Shown here one piece after another: positions 48,504 through 58,510 of a DNA stretch of 64,000 bases; the stretch's first letter is position 1; every line of letters begins with the position of its first letter. The position numbers and the translations under genes were made by a program. Location: positions 2,542,001 through 2,606,000 of the forward strand of contig JAUPSS010000001.1 of the NCBI GenBank assembly GCA_040285825.1. The letters run 5' to 3'. A model generated the notes under the pieces. It ran no database searches. It saw only the letters and a program-made list of their open reading frames with translations, and was not told the DNA's origin. Source of the stretch: Eukaryota sp. TZLM1-RC (Eukaryota; Metamonada: BaSk clade).

Positions 48504-49172
48504 ATGGCTCCTAATGATGAACTTGTTTCTCATATGTTGAATCTCTGTGTCAATAATCCTGATGATAACAAGCAGCTCATCAACTCTCTCAATCGTACCC
48601 TTTCTCTCTACCTATTGAGCACAAATTCTCTGCCGTCTCTGAGCCCTCACATTCTGTCCTTCATACCACCTCTGTTATCTGCAGAAGATACCTCGCTGTT
48701 GACATGTACCATTGTACTTGCTAAATTTCCTTCTTTTCAACAGGAATTGTTACCTCATTTAAAAACTGCACCCCCAGATTTTTTCTCTACACTAATCAGA
48801 GCCATTCTTTCACCTCCAAAGGGCTTTACCACATACTTCTACTTTCCATTCCTTAACTTATTCTTAGTAAATGGAAATGACTCCGTTCATTGCACTGACC
48901 TTCTCATTGTGCTTGAGCACTGTACAAATCTTATCGTCAACCTGGCTGAGTCTAGTGCTCTCGGTGCGGTTGAGAGAAGCAATCTTGTAGTTACCCTGGA
49001 TTGTGCTGCTTTAATTCTTAGTATCTCAGGTTTCTCTGGTGATTCGTTAGTAGATTTGTTCAACAGGACCCATTCTAGTCTTTGTTCATTAATTGAATTC
49101 TATAGTTGTGACAAGGTTGTAGTTGGTCTAATAGAGACACTTTTATCTGAATTCAATAAAAATTACAATTAA
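48504..49172 (+). CDS. Helical protein (222 residues), not recognised
   Basis: Uninterrupted frame from ATG 48504 (MAPNDELVSHMLNLCVNNPD) to TAA. All predicted structure is amphipathic helix (LSPHILSFIPPLLSAEDTSL; DLLIVLEHCTNLIVNLAESS; KVVVGLIETLLSEFNKNYN), consistent with a short HEAT-like solenoid. No enzyme motif or membrane anchor. The start codon context (CTATAGCATGGC) and neat stop suggest a real gene. Confidence 0.65.
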   Translation: MAPNDELVSHMLNLCVNNPDDNKQLINSLNRTLSLYLLSTNSLPSLSPHILSFIPPLLSAEDTSLLTCTIVLAKFPSFQQELLPHLKTAPPDFFSTLIRAILSPPKGFTTYFYFPFLNLFLVNGNDSVHCTDLLIVLEHCTNLIVNLAESSALGAVERSNLVVTLDCAALILSISGFSGDSLVDLFNRTHSSLCSLIEFYSCDKVVVGLIETLLSEFNKNYN

Positions 49173-49181
49173 GAAAAGAAA

Positions 49182-49198
49182 ATATATATATATATATA
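49182..49198. repeat. AT dinucleotide microsatellite
   Basis: A pure TA run just downstream of the 222-residue gene. Confidence 0.9.
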
Positions 49199-49351
49199 AA
49201 AATTATAATAAAGTGAAGAATATCATATAATCAACATAGTGGTTGAATGAGTTCACTGCACCGTTTACCGTTCACTGGTTGATCTTAATATTCCGTAGCA
49301 TTGGCCATTGTTGAGTTGCCCAAATGATCGTATTACTCGATTAAAGTTCTT

Positions 49352-49570
49352 TTAAAAGGTACTGTTCTCAATGCAGGGGTGCTGTGGATAGTCTTGGCAA
49401 CACTTGATTGAGTGAAGGTGACCATCTATTCCTGTTTCTCTGAATGTTCTGTGTAATTGGTCACAATGAAGGTCAAAATAGTTTTTGAGCGTGTCGTTAA
49501 TGAGCCACAAAGGTTTGTGTAACTCCCATAGGTTATCTCTTCTCAACCTAAACTTCTCATATTCTTCCAT
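49352..49570 (-). CDS. Small Cys-containing protein (72 residues), not recognised
   Basis: Frame from ATG 49570 (MEEYEKFRLRRDNLWELHKP) to TAA at 49352. The product is hydrophilic with a CHC/CC pattern in its second half (FDLHCDQLHRTFRETG; HSIKCCQDYPQHPC), the type of spacing seen in small mitochondrial or metal-binding proteins, though no known motif is complete. Composition looks coding rather than random. Confidence 0.4.
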   Translation of the reverse strand: MEEYEKFRLRRDNLWELHKPLWLINDTLKNYFDLHCDQLHRTFRETGIDGHLHSIKCCQDYPQHPCIENSTF

Positions 49571-49741
49571 GATCAACTGTCTATTTTTGGTTAAAATTAT
49601 CGACAGAAAACTTCAAAATCTCGATAACTTGTGTCATGAGTTTTCTTTATCCTGCTATTTCTCTCGTAGATGGTCATTCTGCCCAAGTTGGGTGGTATGT
49701 TGATTTCTCACAGGTGACTTAACTCTAGGGATAACAAAAAG

Positions 49742-49912
49742 ATGTCCTTTGTTGCTTTCCTAAAGGCTGGTGAGGTTACCAAGTCTTTGGTCGAATGTGA
49801 TGTTCTCTCGATCGAACAACTTGTAGAAGAAACCAAGAAGGCAATGTCGATTCCTACTGAGACCGTCACTAAGCTTCAATCTGAGTTTGAGCAGGCCTAT
49901 TATGTTTTCTAG
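49742..49912 (+). CDS. Small ORF (56 residues), not recognised
   Basis: ATG 49742 to TAG. The product (MSFVAFLKAGEVTKSLVECD ... KLQSEFEQAYYVF) is a plausible helical domain with balanced charge and well-mixed codons, unlike surrounding non-coding DNA. It may be the last exon of a longer gene. Confidence 0.35.
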   Translation: MSFVAFLKAGEVTKSLVECDVLSIEQLVEETKKAMSIPTETVTKLQSEFEQAYYVF

Positions 49913-50755
49913 GACTTTCTACTGTGTATATTTGTGTAAATACAAACTTTGACATTAACAAGAGTTCGTTGTTTTAGTTTACATTTAAATGTAACAACAT
50001 ATGGGACAACACTATGAAAGTTGTGAACACTGTTTAATATTTTCATTATCAATGCTACAGAACCTTGTCAATGAACACATGAACTCTGAGCTAACGAGGA
50101 GGTAATTTAGAAATATGAGTGGTCATTGGGGTGAAATGAGCTAACAGTTTTGGAGAAAAAGAGAAACAGTGTTCCGCATCAGGAACAACCGATATATCTA
50201 TTTTTTGCAAATAAAATTCATCTAGGAAAAGTTGAATACCCAATCAAAAGTAATAACAGCAGAACTCAAACTAGAACCAATCTAAACATGTTACCCAGAC
50301 AAACAGACTTCAAAACCAGCTCCACAACCAAAATGTAGCATTGAAACGTCACTTTAACTTAGAAAATATATCCTTTGGATGTTCCCCTAAATGATCATCT
50401 ATTATTTGGTCTATTATTAATTGTAGAAAGGACAATACAAGATGTCCTTAAAGATTTTGTTCTATGATTTCTTTTGCAGGAGTATTCAAAATTTCACAGT
50501 AATACTTCCTAAACCAATAATGTAACCTCAATCATCCTCACAAAAAGAAAAAAAATATTTATGAGAAAATGACTGAAAAAGAAACTACAAGGCTAACAAA
50601 AAGTCAAAGAGAGTCATATAGAAGAAAGATCACTACAGGAAGCATCATAGTAGTTAATGTCAATGATTATTAAACTGATAATATATAAAAAAATATTTAC
50701 ATAATGAAATTAATAAAGTTTTTTCAACAATAAACATCAAGAAAAAGACAAAAAA
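49913..50755. other. Intergenic, no gene seen
   Basis: AT-rich. A 62-codon frame at 50150-50338 has low-complexity composition and is not supported. The right end is the 3' flank of the MON2-like gene. Confidence 0.5.
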
Positions 50756-53700
50756 TCATTTACCATGAACCTGACGTAGAATTTTTGACACACTTTTTCT
50801 AATTTCTAGGTGATTAGTTTCGATTAAATCAATTATTTCACTTGAAACTGCTTCAAACACAGGGAAAAATTCATCCTTCTCCATTTCCAAAATACCCTGA
50901 AGCATGAGAAGCACAGTGTGAGAGAGTTCACGCTGCAAAGGAAGCTGGCCGGCTCTCAAGGAATCATTATAAAAAGCAGAAAAAAGTCTTCTTGAGCAAG
51001 AAATAATAGTTTTTGAATGATTCCCAGAAAAGAGACAATTAATTGCAGATTTAACAACTTCAAAGGAACAAAAATGGTCCAATTTGTGAGAAAAACCTTT
51101 AACATTTAAAATAGACTCTTGCATTAGTGACAAAAGGTGCACTTGAATATTGGGTGGCGCCTTGAAGTACAGATCAGTCAGAATGAACTGAGGAAGTTTA
51201 ACCAAGTCTGCAGGAATTGACTGATTTGGTTTGGATTGAAATAATAAATCCTGAACTATATCACAAATGGTACGCCAAACTTCAATGTTATCGACATCAT
51301 CAATCAAAACTTGATTGATTACATTGAAAAAGGCATTAACTAAGGGTCCACTTAAAGTTGAATTACTTTTGAAAATGTTCAAATTAGACCGTATTTTTGA
51401 AAACAGGGCAATGAATTTTTCCATTTTGCTTTCACTTAAGGCAAAGTTCCAATTTGCAGAAAGAACTTTCAGGAACTCTTCAATAACATTATCACTTAAA
51501 ATAGAATTTTCACCACCGGATTGTGAAAAAAGATCAAAAAATTTTATAAATTCATTAAATAAATTATCAAAATTAAGTTGAGATTCTTTAAAAATTAGCA
51601 CACAATGATAAAGTTTTTGAAAGTAACCTAAAATTCCCTGTCTGATGGATAAAATAGGCATATCTGGCGAATTAAACCTCAAAACCTGAAGAATCACACT
51701 GAAAGAAAGGGAAAGTAACAGGTCAGGTGAATTCTCTTGACTCTCATCATCTTTTTGAGCTGACAAGAAGGAATCATTTTGACAAGCCGCAGTTAATACT
51801 GAAGAACATTCCACAAGCGAACTTAATCTTAGGGAATGAGAAGAAGATCTGAAATTACTCCATGAGGTCATAACAGGTTCAAAATTCAAAAGAATTCCAG
51901 AGACTTTGCAGGAAAAACTACCTTTTAGTGATCCATATTGGATAATGTCAAAAACATTCTTAATTAGACATCGGAAAACATTATCAGAACAGTTTGAAAG
52001 CTGATATGAGAAAAACTTTACAACCAACTCTGAAAAAGTGTCGACAATGATCCTTTCTTCTGACAGGTAAAAATCTTCCCAAATATTGCCAAAATTTTGG
52101 AAAACAGACACCAGACTGGTGGCTAATGACTTCACTATTGATTCATAAACTTGATCAGAATGAATCTCGGGAGATTCACTCGAAAATAATGTCAAAACAT
52201 TGACTAAAATTGGAAATAAAGTGTTTTTCCAGTGATTAAATCCAATAAGGTCAGAATTAGAAGTAATTAAAATGAAAAAAACTGAAAGTGCTGAAGACGA
52301 AACCTCAGAATTTAAATCATACACCGCAATTTTAGATACAATTGTCATTAAAAGGTCAAAAACCTTTGGAAAATCCTGCAATTCATCAGCTTTTTCATGA
52401 ATCAGCTCTCCAAAAGCCATTGACAGACCAACAGTTTTTAACCCTATCGACACTAGATTGGGGGTCGTGATTGAATAAGTGGATGTTGATTGGAGAATTA
52501 AAAGGTAATTTTCTAAATGGCACTGACTAAATAGAATAGTTTTTGATAAGTTTGACGAAATACACTCTAATAATTTACAAAAACAATCTAATGATTCAAA
52601 GGAGGGATTTGAATCAATGAAATTGTGAGATAGATAAAACAAGGTATTTAACAATGGTGAGACTGAGAAAGACAAATCATTAATAAAATCAATTAAAAGA
52701 GGAGAAAGAAATTTAAAACTTGAACAAAACAAATCACTCAAAATCAAGAAAACTGAGCCACTAATGATCTGTTCTTCAGGAATATTGGAATATTTGGAAA
52801 AGAGATCACCCAAATTTTGGTGATTACTTGACTGTGAAAGCAAACCAAGCCAATTGGAACAGCTTTCCCGATCGATCGGATCAATCTTATCACCATTGTT
52901 AGCAGGAGATAGGGGAAACACACAAACTAATGGTAAAAGGTCAGAAACTTCGGGTAATAAAGAATTGAAATCAGAAAATGCAAGTTGATGTGATTGACAG
53001 TCAAAATCGCGTGACTTTGTTAGAAATGTTTTCAATAATCTCAATACCAAATCAACTGCATCTGTCTTCATCTCCGAGTCTAAAAGTTCTTTGATGAAGG
53101 GCGAAAAGGTTAACCAAAACAAGTAAAATTTGTCATGATCCTTAATGATCTCTTCTGATATTTTATTCAAAAATTTCAGACTTGAATTTTTGGGTAATTC
53201 GACTGTAAGCCCAGCCAGACAACAAGAAAGAACGTCATTGGGAAGTTTAGGAATTAACTCAATTAAAGATATTGCATTTTCCATAATTCTTGTATTAGAA
53301 ATTAAATTTGAATGATATCGTAATTCATAAATTCCAATCACCATTCTGAGCACTAATCTCCATTCAAATAAAGAATTGCCCATTAAATTATATAGAGCAA
53401 ACACAGAATGAAAAACTGCAGAGCAAGCAACTACATTACCTTTTTCAGAACATTGGATAAGGCAATTTAGAGTTTTTTTGCCTAATTCACCAAGACTTAA
53501 CACTTTGGAACAATGAAAAAGAGCCTTGACAGCAGCAATTATTTGGGTTGATAAAGAAGGAATCGAGGCACAGGTGATTAAACCATCAAAAATGATTGAA
53601 CCCAAATTGTTGACAAACTGAATGTCATACAATGATTGATTACTTATCAAAACACACAAACTCTCGACAACCCCAATCAGAAACCTTAAAGAAACAATCA

Positions 53701-54877
53701 ACATTGTGCCAGCTCTTATTGTGGAAGGATCAAGTGAATTATCTAAAATATTTGGTAAAATTTCAGGAATTGACATGGACTGAGTCAAAGAAAACACCAC
53801 CGTATCAGAAACTAGTCCACATAGGTCAAGAGTCAAAGCTTTTCCTTCACTAAATTGACCTAGGACCAAAGAAAGAAGTTTAGGCGTAGAGAATACGACT
53901 CCCAAACAATGAATGACCACACTGGTCTGAGCAAAGGAGTGTCTGCTGTTGAGTAATCCTTTAGTGATAGAAAGAAGAAACAAACACTCAGTTGGGACTA
54001 GATAGAGGTAATCACTCAAAGTAACTGCAACTACTCTCAAAAGGGAAACTACTGTCGAATGTTTAGTTTTGTTTCGGAAGGTGTGGATAGCTAAGGGACA
54101 AAGAGAAGATTTGAGTAAATCTAAAAGGCAATCATTTGATTGAAAGGTTTTGGGGTTTGTCAAACAAGCTTCGTACATTGTGAAACCTATCAAACTGGGA
54201 AAGGAACTGGGAAGGAATGACGTCATGGCAGTCAGTTTGGGGGAATCTGATTGAATTTCCTGATTAATGAGCCAATCAAGAGGCTGATTTTGACACAAAC
54301 TGATTATATCCTTAAATAAATCGGGTAAATAACTGCCGTGACCCCCAAACACGTAGTGGATAACGTCAACAAGACCAGAAACAGCAAGACTACCCACCAA
54401 AGATGATTTTGAAACAGAATACCTCAAAAAAATGCATAAAGCCAGACCAATATGGTAAGGGTCAACGGTCTTCCTCACAAGACACGTGACCAGCTTTACT
54501 ATTCTTGACGGAATCGCATCATCAGAGGTTGTATCTGCTGAGAAATGAACAAGTGTAACTACTTTGTTAAGTAGAGTGGAAAACAAAGGTGGTGGTTCTG
54601 GATGTGAAAACTGAGGTAAAAGTTGGGTGAGCGCAGAGAGAGAACGTAGAGATACATGGTGGTTGGATTTATCAATTGATAGCAGAAGAGGTCTGGTTAC
54701 ATCTGGGGAAAGAAGACATTGTGTGGAAAACTGTGCCGGGTCTACATGTTCATTGGAAATGAGACGAGTGTGCATGATGGCAAGTTCAGCAGATTCCTTA
54801 TGAACTTGAGACCTACCATCAGCTGCAAGTTCTTGTAATGTGTGTTGTAGTAAAAGGGGTAAAGACTGTGGAGCCAT
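50756..54877 (-). CDS. MON2-like HEAT-repeat protein (1373 residues)
   Basis: Uninterrupted 4.1-kb frame from ATG 54877. The N terminus (LLLQHTLQELAADGRSQVHK, ESAELAI, TRPLLLSIDKSNHHVSLRSL) follows the pattern of the DCB region of MON2. In MON2 an opening helix pair with K-x-A-A/E is followed by QPFL-type helices, then a stretch like IVKLVTCLVRKTVD, HIGLALCIFLRYSV and AVSGLVDVIHYVFG. The rest is alpha-solenoid. MON2 is a large Arf-GEF-related scaffold without the Sec7 catalytic domain that works with Dopey at the Golgi and endosomes. No Sec7 motif is present here, which agrees. The length is shorter than animal MON2 (about 1700). Other giant HEAT proteins cannot be excluded. Confidence 0.55.
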   Translation of the reverse strand: MAPQSLPLLLQHTLQELAADGRSQVHKESAELAIMHTRLISNEHVDPAQFSTQCLLSPDVTRPLLLSIDKSNHHVSLRSLSALTQLLPQFSHPEPPPLFSTLLNKVVTLVHFSADTTSDDAIPSRIVKLVTCLVRKTVDPYHIGLALCIFLRYSVSKSSLVGSLAVSGLVDVIHYVFGGHGSYLPDLFKDIISLCQNQPLDWLINQEIQSDSPKLTAMTSFLPSSFPSLIGFTMYEACLTNPKTFQSNDCLLDLLKSSLCPLAIHTFRNKTKHSTVVSLLRVVAVTLSDYLYLVPTECLFLLSITKGLLNSRHSFAQTSVVIHCLGVVFSTPKLLSLVLGQFSEGKALTLDLCGLVSDTVVFSLTQSMSIPEILPNILDNSLDPSTIRAGTMLIVSLRFLIGVVESLCVLISNQSLYDIQFVNNLGSIIFDGLITCASIPSLSTQIIAAVKALFHCSKVLSLGELGKKTLNCLIQCSEKGNVVACSAVFHSVFALYNLMGNSLFEWRLVLRMVIGIYELRYHSNLISNTRIMENAISLIELIPKLPNDVLSCCLAGLTVELPKNSSLKFLNKISEEIIKDHDKFYLFWLTFSPFIKELLDSEMKTDAVDLVLRLLKTFLTKSRDFDCQSHQLAFSDFNSLLPEVSDLLPLVCVFPLSPANNGDKIDPIDRESCSNWLGLLSQSSNHQNLGDLFSKYSNIPEEQIISGSVFLILSDLFCSSFKFLSPLLIDFINDLSFSVSPLLNTLFYLSHNFIDSNPSFESLDCFCKLLECISSNLSKTILFSQCHLENYLLILQSTSTYSITTPNLVSIGLKTVGLSMAFGELIHEKADELQDFPKVFDLLMTIVSKIAVYDLNSEVSSSALSVFFILITSNSDLIGFNHWKNTLFPILVNVLTLFSSESPEIHSDQVYESIVKSLATSLVSVFQNFGNIWEDFYLSEERIIVDTFSELVVKFFSYQLSNCSDNVFRCLIKNVFDIIQYGSLKGSFSCKVSGILLNFEPVMTSWSNFRSSSHSLRLSSLVECSSVLTAACQNDSFLSAQKDDESQENSPDLLLSLSFSVILQVLRFNSPDMPILSIRQGILGYFQKLYHCVLIFKESQLNFDNLFNEFIKFFDLFSQSGGENSILSDNVIEEFLKVLSANWNFALSESKMEKFIALFSKIRSNLNIFKSNSTLSGPLVNAFFNVINQVLIDDVDNIEVWRTICDIVQDLLFQSKPNQSIPADLVKLPQFILTDLYFKAPPNIQVHLLSLMQESILNVKGFSHKLDHFCSFEVVKSAINCLFSGNHSKTIISCSRRLFSAFYNDSLRAGQLPLQRELSHTVLLMLQGILEMEKDEFFPVFEAVSSEIIDLIETNHLEIRKSVSKILRQVHGK

Positions 54878-55021
54878 TGGATTGACGATTTATACTGCCT
54901 GCTGGAAATGCATTCTCTATCTGAAATGTCAATTTCCAATACTTCAACCACATCCACTTGTTTAAACTTAACCATTCGGAGATGATTGGCTTAGGTCAAA
55001 ATACGTTGGATTTGAAGACTC

Positions 55022-55558
55022 TTATTGAGGTCTTCTCAAAGCTAGGGGTCTAGTGTTCAAAAAGTATTCGCGTACTGCAATCTCCCACTGGTTTCTCGAT
55101 GCAGAGATATCTCTTGACCAAACCATCCCACATTCTGGACATGCAAAATAGGCTTTAGACTTTTTCATTTCTCCATTCTCTATGAAGTAAAGGTCTTCAC
55201 GCAAAACTTTGCAACAGTTCATTTTGGATGATGTTTAATCTTCATCGCCATCCTTTACGGTTGGAAATCGAGCCTTGAGATACTTCAGAAAACGCTTTCT
55301 TGGTGTTTTCACTCTTTGACGGGATGTTCCATCACCTCCTTTCCCAAACCAAATAATCACTTCACGATTTTCAGCCATGTTTTTGATTTTCTGGACAAAA
55401 TGGCTGAATTTCTTTTGGCGATGGATAAAAAAGTCGAAGCGATTACGGCGAACAGCTTTTCTTTTTCCTTGACGTAGATAGTGGTCCAATACACTTTGTC
55501 TTTCAGTGTTGTCTCTTTGAGGATTCATATTAAGCCACACACAAATTTCCAAAAACAT
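55022..55558 (-). pseudogene. Fanzor-like copy D, C-terminal half with one stop
   Basis: Two minus-strand pieces in the same frame, 55558-55235 and 55234-55022, separated only by a TAA at 55235-55237. They read RRNRFDFFIHRQKKFSHFVQ, VIIWFGKGGDGTSRQRVKTP and RKRFLKYLKARFPTVKDGDE, then stop where copy C has Tyr in DEYMTSQ. SSKMNCC, ACPECGMVWSRDISASRNQW and RPLALRRPQ follow. Zinc ribbon and RuvC-III are intact; RuvC-I is absent. It begins at nearly the same place in the protein as copy C. It lies just upstream of the MON2-like gene start. Confidence 0.72.
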
Positions 55559-55754
55559 AAAACATCAGCAAAATGATAAATAAACACTATACTACGTGAT
55601 ACTCAATTCTACCTCAATTATTTTCTTTCTTGAAAAGGTTACAGTTGCAGAAGTTGTCTTAGCATATGGTAGTAAACTAAGAAATCCACCTCGAGATTGA
55701 TTCTTATTTTTTTTGTATAATATTTATTGAACTTGCACCCTCAATAAAATTAAT

Positions 55755-55993
55755 TCATAACTAATGGGATGAAATTTATTGAACCAAGATTTCCTCTACA
55801 TAATCTTGATCTGCTTGCTGTCTAGCTAAAGCTTCTCTAATTCGATTGAAAAACCGAGGTAATCTATTAAAAATTGGCAAATTGAATTTGAGAGCGCCAT
55901 GAAAAAATATCAAATTTTTTCATTGTTTTTTCTTGAACATTTTTTTGAAAATCATTAAAAAAATTTCTGCTTCTACTGATAGTCTTCCGTTTA
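55755..55993 (-). mobile_element. LINE 3' end, minus strand; left arm of a large inverted repeat
   Basis: On the minus strand this encodes a decayed LINE C terminus: NGRLSVEAE, NDFQK, VQEKTMKKFDIFSWRSQIQF. A 3' tail follows with AATAAA near 55725-55735. It pairs with 56607-56845 on the plus strand as a 239-bp inverted repeat with most positions matching. At the codon where the right arm has TGA, this arm keeps AGA (Arg), so it preserves an older, undamaged codon there. Confidence 0.8.
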
Positions 55994-56023
55994 CCGGCTG
56001 TTTTAAATCAAGATCTTCACTCA

Positions 56024-56850
56024 TTGTTATTGGAAAAGGGTGTTAGTGAAAACAAGTCATCAGATTCTTCACTTTTTGTAACCATTGTACCACGAAGATT
56101 TGGATTGTGTGCCACTAATGAAGCATTTGTAACAAAAATGAGATTATATTTGAATATCCCCATTAATCAATTATTATCAAAAGAAAAATGTATTTGTTCG
56201 AATTCACCTCAACTCACTTTGCGCCATGCTCTGAATTGCTCTAAATTGATAACTTATCGTTCTTCATTACATGATGCTGTTAGAGACACTGTTTTTAATA
56301 TGGCACGAACTGCAAGAATTTTGTGTATCAAAGAGCCTCTGCTGAAAGAAACATTGTCATTGAAGAACTTTGGTTTTGATGATAGAGGTGATGTATACTG
56401 TGATTGGATTGATAAATCTGAAGCTGTTGTTAACTCTGTCTCCTGTAATGTTGCAAATGGCACTTTGGTTCACAGAAGAAAACTTAACCCCGTAAGTGCT
56501 CTTGAATTTAAAGCTATAGAAAAACATAGAAATTATGACAAAGATATCGAAGAAGCTACTACTGATAGAAATACACAGCTAGTTTTTATTACTTTTCCAT
56601 TTTCGATAAACGGATGACTATCAGTAGAAGCAGGAACTTGTTTGAATGATTTCCAAAAAATGGTTCAAGAAAAAACAATGAAAAAATTAAATATCTTGTC
56701 ATGGCGCTCTCGAATTCAATTTGCCATTATTAATAAATTACCTCGGTTTTTCAATCGAATTAGAGAAGCTTTAGCTAGACAGCAAGCAGATTAAAATTTT
56801 GTAGAGGAAATCTTGGTTCAATGAATTTCGTCCCAATAGTTATGAGTCCA
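56024..56850 (+). mobile_element. LINE C-terminal region, plus strand; contains the right arm of the inverted repeat
   Basis: Open from 56024 to a TGA at 56615-56617: TIVPRRFGLCATNEAFVTKM, then CICSNSPQLTLRHALNC (C-x-C...H...C), HDAVRDTVFNMARTARILCI, RGDVYCDWIDKSEAVVNSVS and VFITFPFSING. After the stop the frame continues as SVEAGTCLNDFQKMVQEKTM and FAIINKLPRFFNRIREALAR to a TAA near 56794. A different LINE subfamily from those ending DACLEDIDF. AATAAA occurs near 56872. Confidence 0.8.
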
Positions 56851-56938
56851 TTTTATCAAGTGGGTAGGTTTAATAAAAGTATTTATTACTATCTCTTGCA
56901 ACTGTTTTTCACTACCTACACTCATCCCGCATCCCACA

Positions 56939-58429
56939 ATGACCGAGAATGAACAGGTCTTTATTCAGTTTGTTTCAGAAGACAATGTTCCGACAGGTAC
57001 ACCCTTACAGATACCTCTTTCAATCGAAACTGGCAATCTCTGTGAAATACTTAATAGTCTACTTGAGTCCCAGGACCCTGCCACATATCAGTTCCTTGTA
57101 AACGATGTACCTGTTGTCAATCGTCTGTCCTCCCATCCAGCTGTATCTTCGTTATCTACTCAGGAAACAACTCTTCATATCAAATATCGTCCTGAGGCTT
57201 CCTTTTATGTGAGGCCCGTCACTCGATGTGCTGCGTCACTTCCCGGTCACTCGGAAGCCGTTCTTGATGTCGCCTTCTCTCCATGCGGTTCGTACCTTGC
57301 TTCTGGTTCTGGTGATACCTCTGTTAGACTATGGGACCTTCACACCAATACGCCAATTGTTACTCTAACTGGACATACGCATTGGGTATTTGTGGTTTCT
57401 TTTAGTCCTGATTCAAGGTTCATAGCGTCTGCTGGGATGGATAAATCTGTTAGAATATGGGAACTCAAAAACATCACGTCATCAGCTCAAAAGTCCACAT
57501 CATCAATCATTTCCAGACCGCTTCGGGGTCACACCAAGCCAATTACCTCTTTAACTTGGCAACCCTTTCACTTGACAACTAATGGGACCAGCCTACTGGC
57601 TTCTGCTTCAAAAGATACAACTATAAAAATCTGGAATATTGCCACTATGGCTTGCGTCAACACTTTGTGTGGTCATTCTTCTACCATTACTCAAGTTCGC
57701 TGGTCCGGGTCTAATTTAATAATTTCAGCTTCTCAAGATAGAACTATCAAAATTTGGAATCCAATCAAGGGGATGCTGATTAGATCGCTTTCTGGCCATG
57801 GCCATTGGGTTAATAGAATGGCCCTGAGTACTGATTTTGCTTTGAAAACTTCTTACTTTAACCATTTGGGTGCTGGTGCTTTTGTTGATAAATCACTAGA
57901 AGAATTAATACAGCAAGCAAAAGATAAATACACTGAATCACTAAAATCTTCAAACGGAAAAGAATTGCTGGTTACTGGTTCTGATGACTTTACTCTCTGT
58001 TTATGGGACTTTGAATCTTCCAAGCAAATGATCACCCGAATGACTGGACATCAACAGCTGGTAAATGATGTTGCTTTCTCTCCAGACGGCAGGTTCATTG
58101 TTTCTGCCAGTTTTGATAAGAGTTTAAGATTGTGGAGTAACCAAGGTAACTTTATCTCTACTCTCAGAGGTCATGTAGGTGCTGTCTATAGAGTGGCTTG
58201 GTCCTGTGATTCCAGAATGTTTATCTCAGCCTCCAAGGATTCTACACTTAAAGTCTGGGATGTTTCCAAGGCTCATAATATAGTTGGGAAAGGAGGAAGG
58301 CCTGTGAAAGATTCAATGAAGGGTGATTTACCAGGACATGCTGATGAGGTGTACGCTCTTGATTGGGGGCTTCAAGGGTTTGTTGCAAGTGGTAGTAAAG
58401 ATAGATTAGTAAAGATTTGGAGGCATTGA
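56939..58429 (+). CDS. NLE1: Notchless homolog NLE1 (WD40 ribosome assembly factor)
   Basis: NLE1/Rsa4 binds pre-60S ribosomal particles in the nucleus through its propeller and is pulled by the AAA ATPase midasin via its N-terminal domain. The 496-residue protein has the usual length. Residues about 8-75 form the NLE domain (VFIQFVSEDNVPTGTPLQIP; TYQFLVNDVPVVNRLSS). The hallmark linker ASFYVRPVTRCAASLPGHSE follows. Then eight WD repeats: AVLDVAFSPCGSYLASGSGD, SASQDRTIKIWNPIKG, HGHWVNRMALSTDFALKTSY, TGSDDFTLCLWDFESS and PGHADEVYALDWGLQGFVAS, closing KDRLVKIWRH. No intron; ATG preceded by CATCCCACA. It converges on the reductase gene with 81 bp between. Confidence 0.96.
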   Translation: MTENEQVFIQFVSEDNVPTGTPLQIPLSIETGNLCEILNSLLESQDPATYQFLVNDVPVVNRLSSHPAVSSLSTQETTLHIKYRPEASFYVRPVTRCAASLPGHSEAVLDVAFSPCGSYLASGSGDTSVRLWDLHTNTPIVTLTGHTHWVFVVSFSPDSRFIASAGMDKSVRIWELKNITSSAQKSTSSIISRPLRGHTKPITSLTWQPFHLTTNGTSLLASASKDTTIKIWNIATMACVNTLCGHSSTITQVRWSGSNLIISASQDRTIKIWNPIKGMLIRSLSGHGHWVNRMALSTDFALKTSYFNHLGAGAFVDKSLEELIQQAKDKYTESLKSSNGKELLVTGSDDFTLCLWDFESSKQMITRMTGHQQLVNDVAFSPDGRFIVSASFDKSLRLWSNQGNFISTLRGHVGAVYRVAWSCDSRMFISASKDSTLKVWDVSKAHNIVGKGGRPVKDSMKGDLPGHADEVYALDWGLQGFVASGSKDRLVKIWRH

Positions 58430-58510
58430 GTTAGTTTTTAGTTTTATTAGTTTTATGAAAATTTATTTAATGGGTTTATATACAATATAAAAAGCAATCT
58501 TGAACTAAAA

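Noticed and set aside
50756-54877. THADA/Trm732 as an alternative identity for the HEAT protein
   Set aside because: The N-terminal pattern fits the MON2 DCB region better and no THADA-type motif was seen; kept as an uncertain MON2 call.
56024-56850. Simple twin-priming inversion as the origin of the inverted LINE pair
   Set aside because: Twin priming inverts a non-overlapping 5' segment, whereas here both arms contain the same 3' terminal region, so two separate 3' ends are present.
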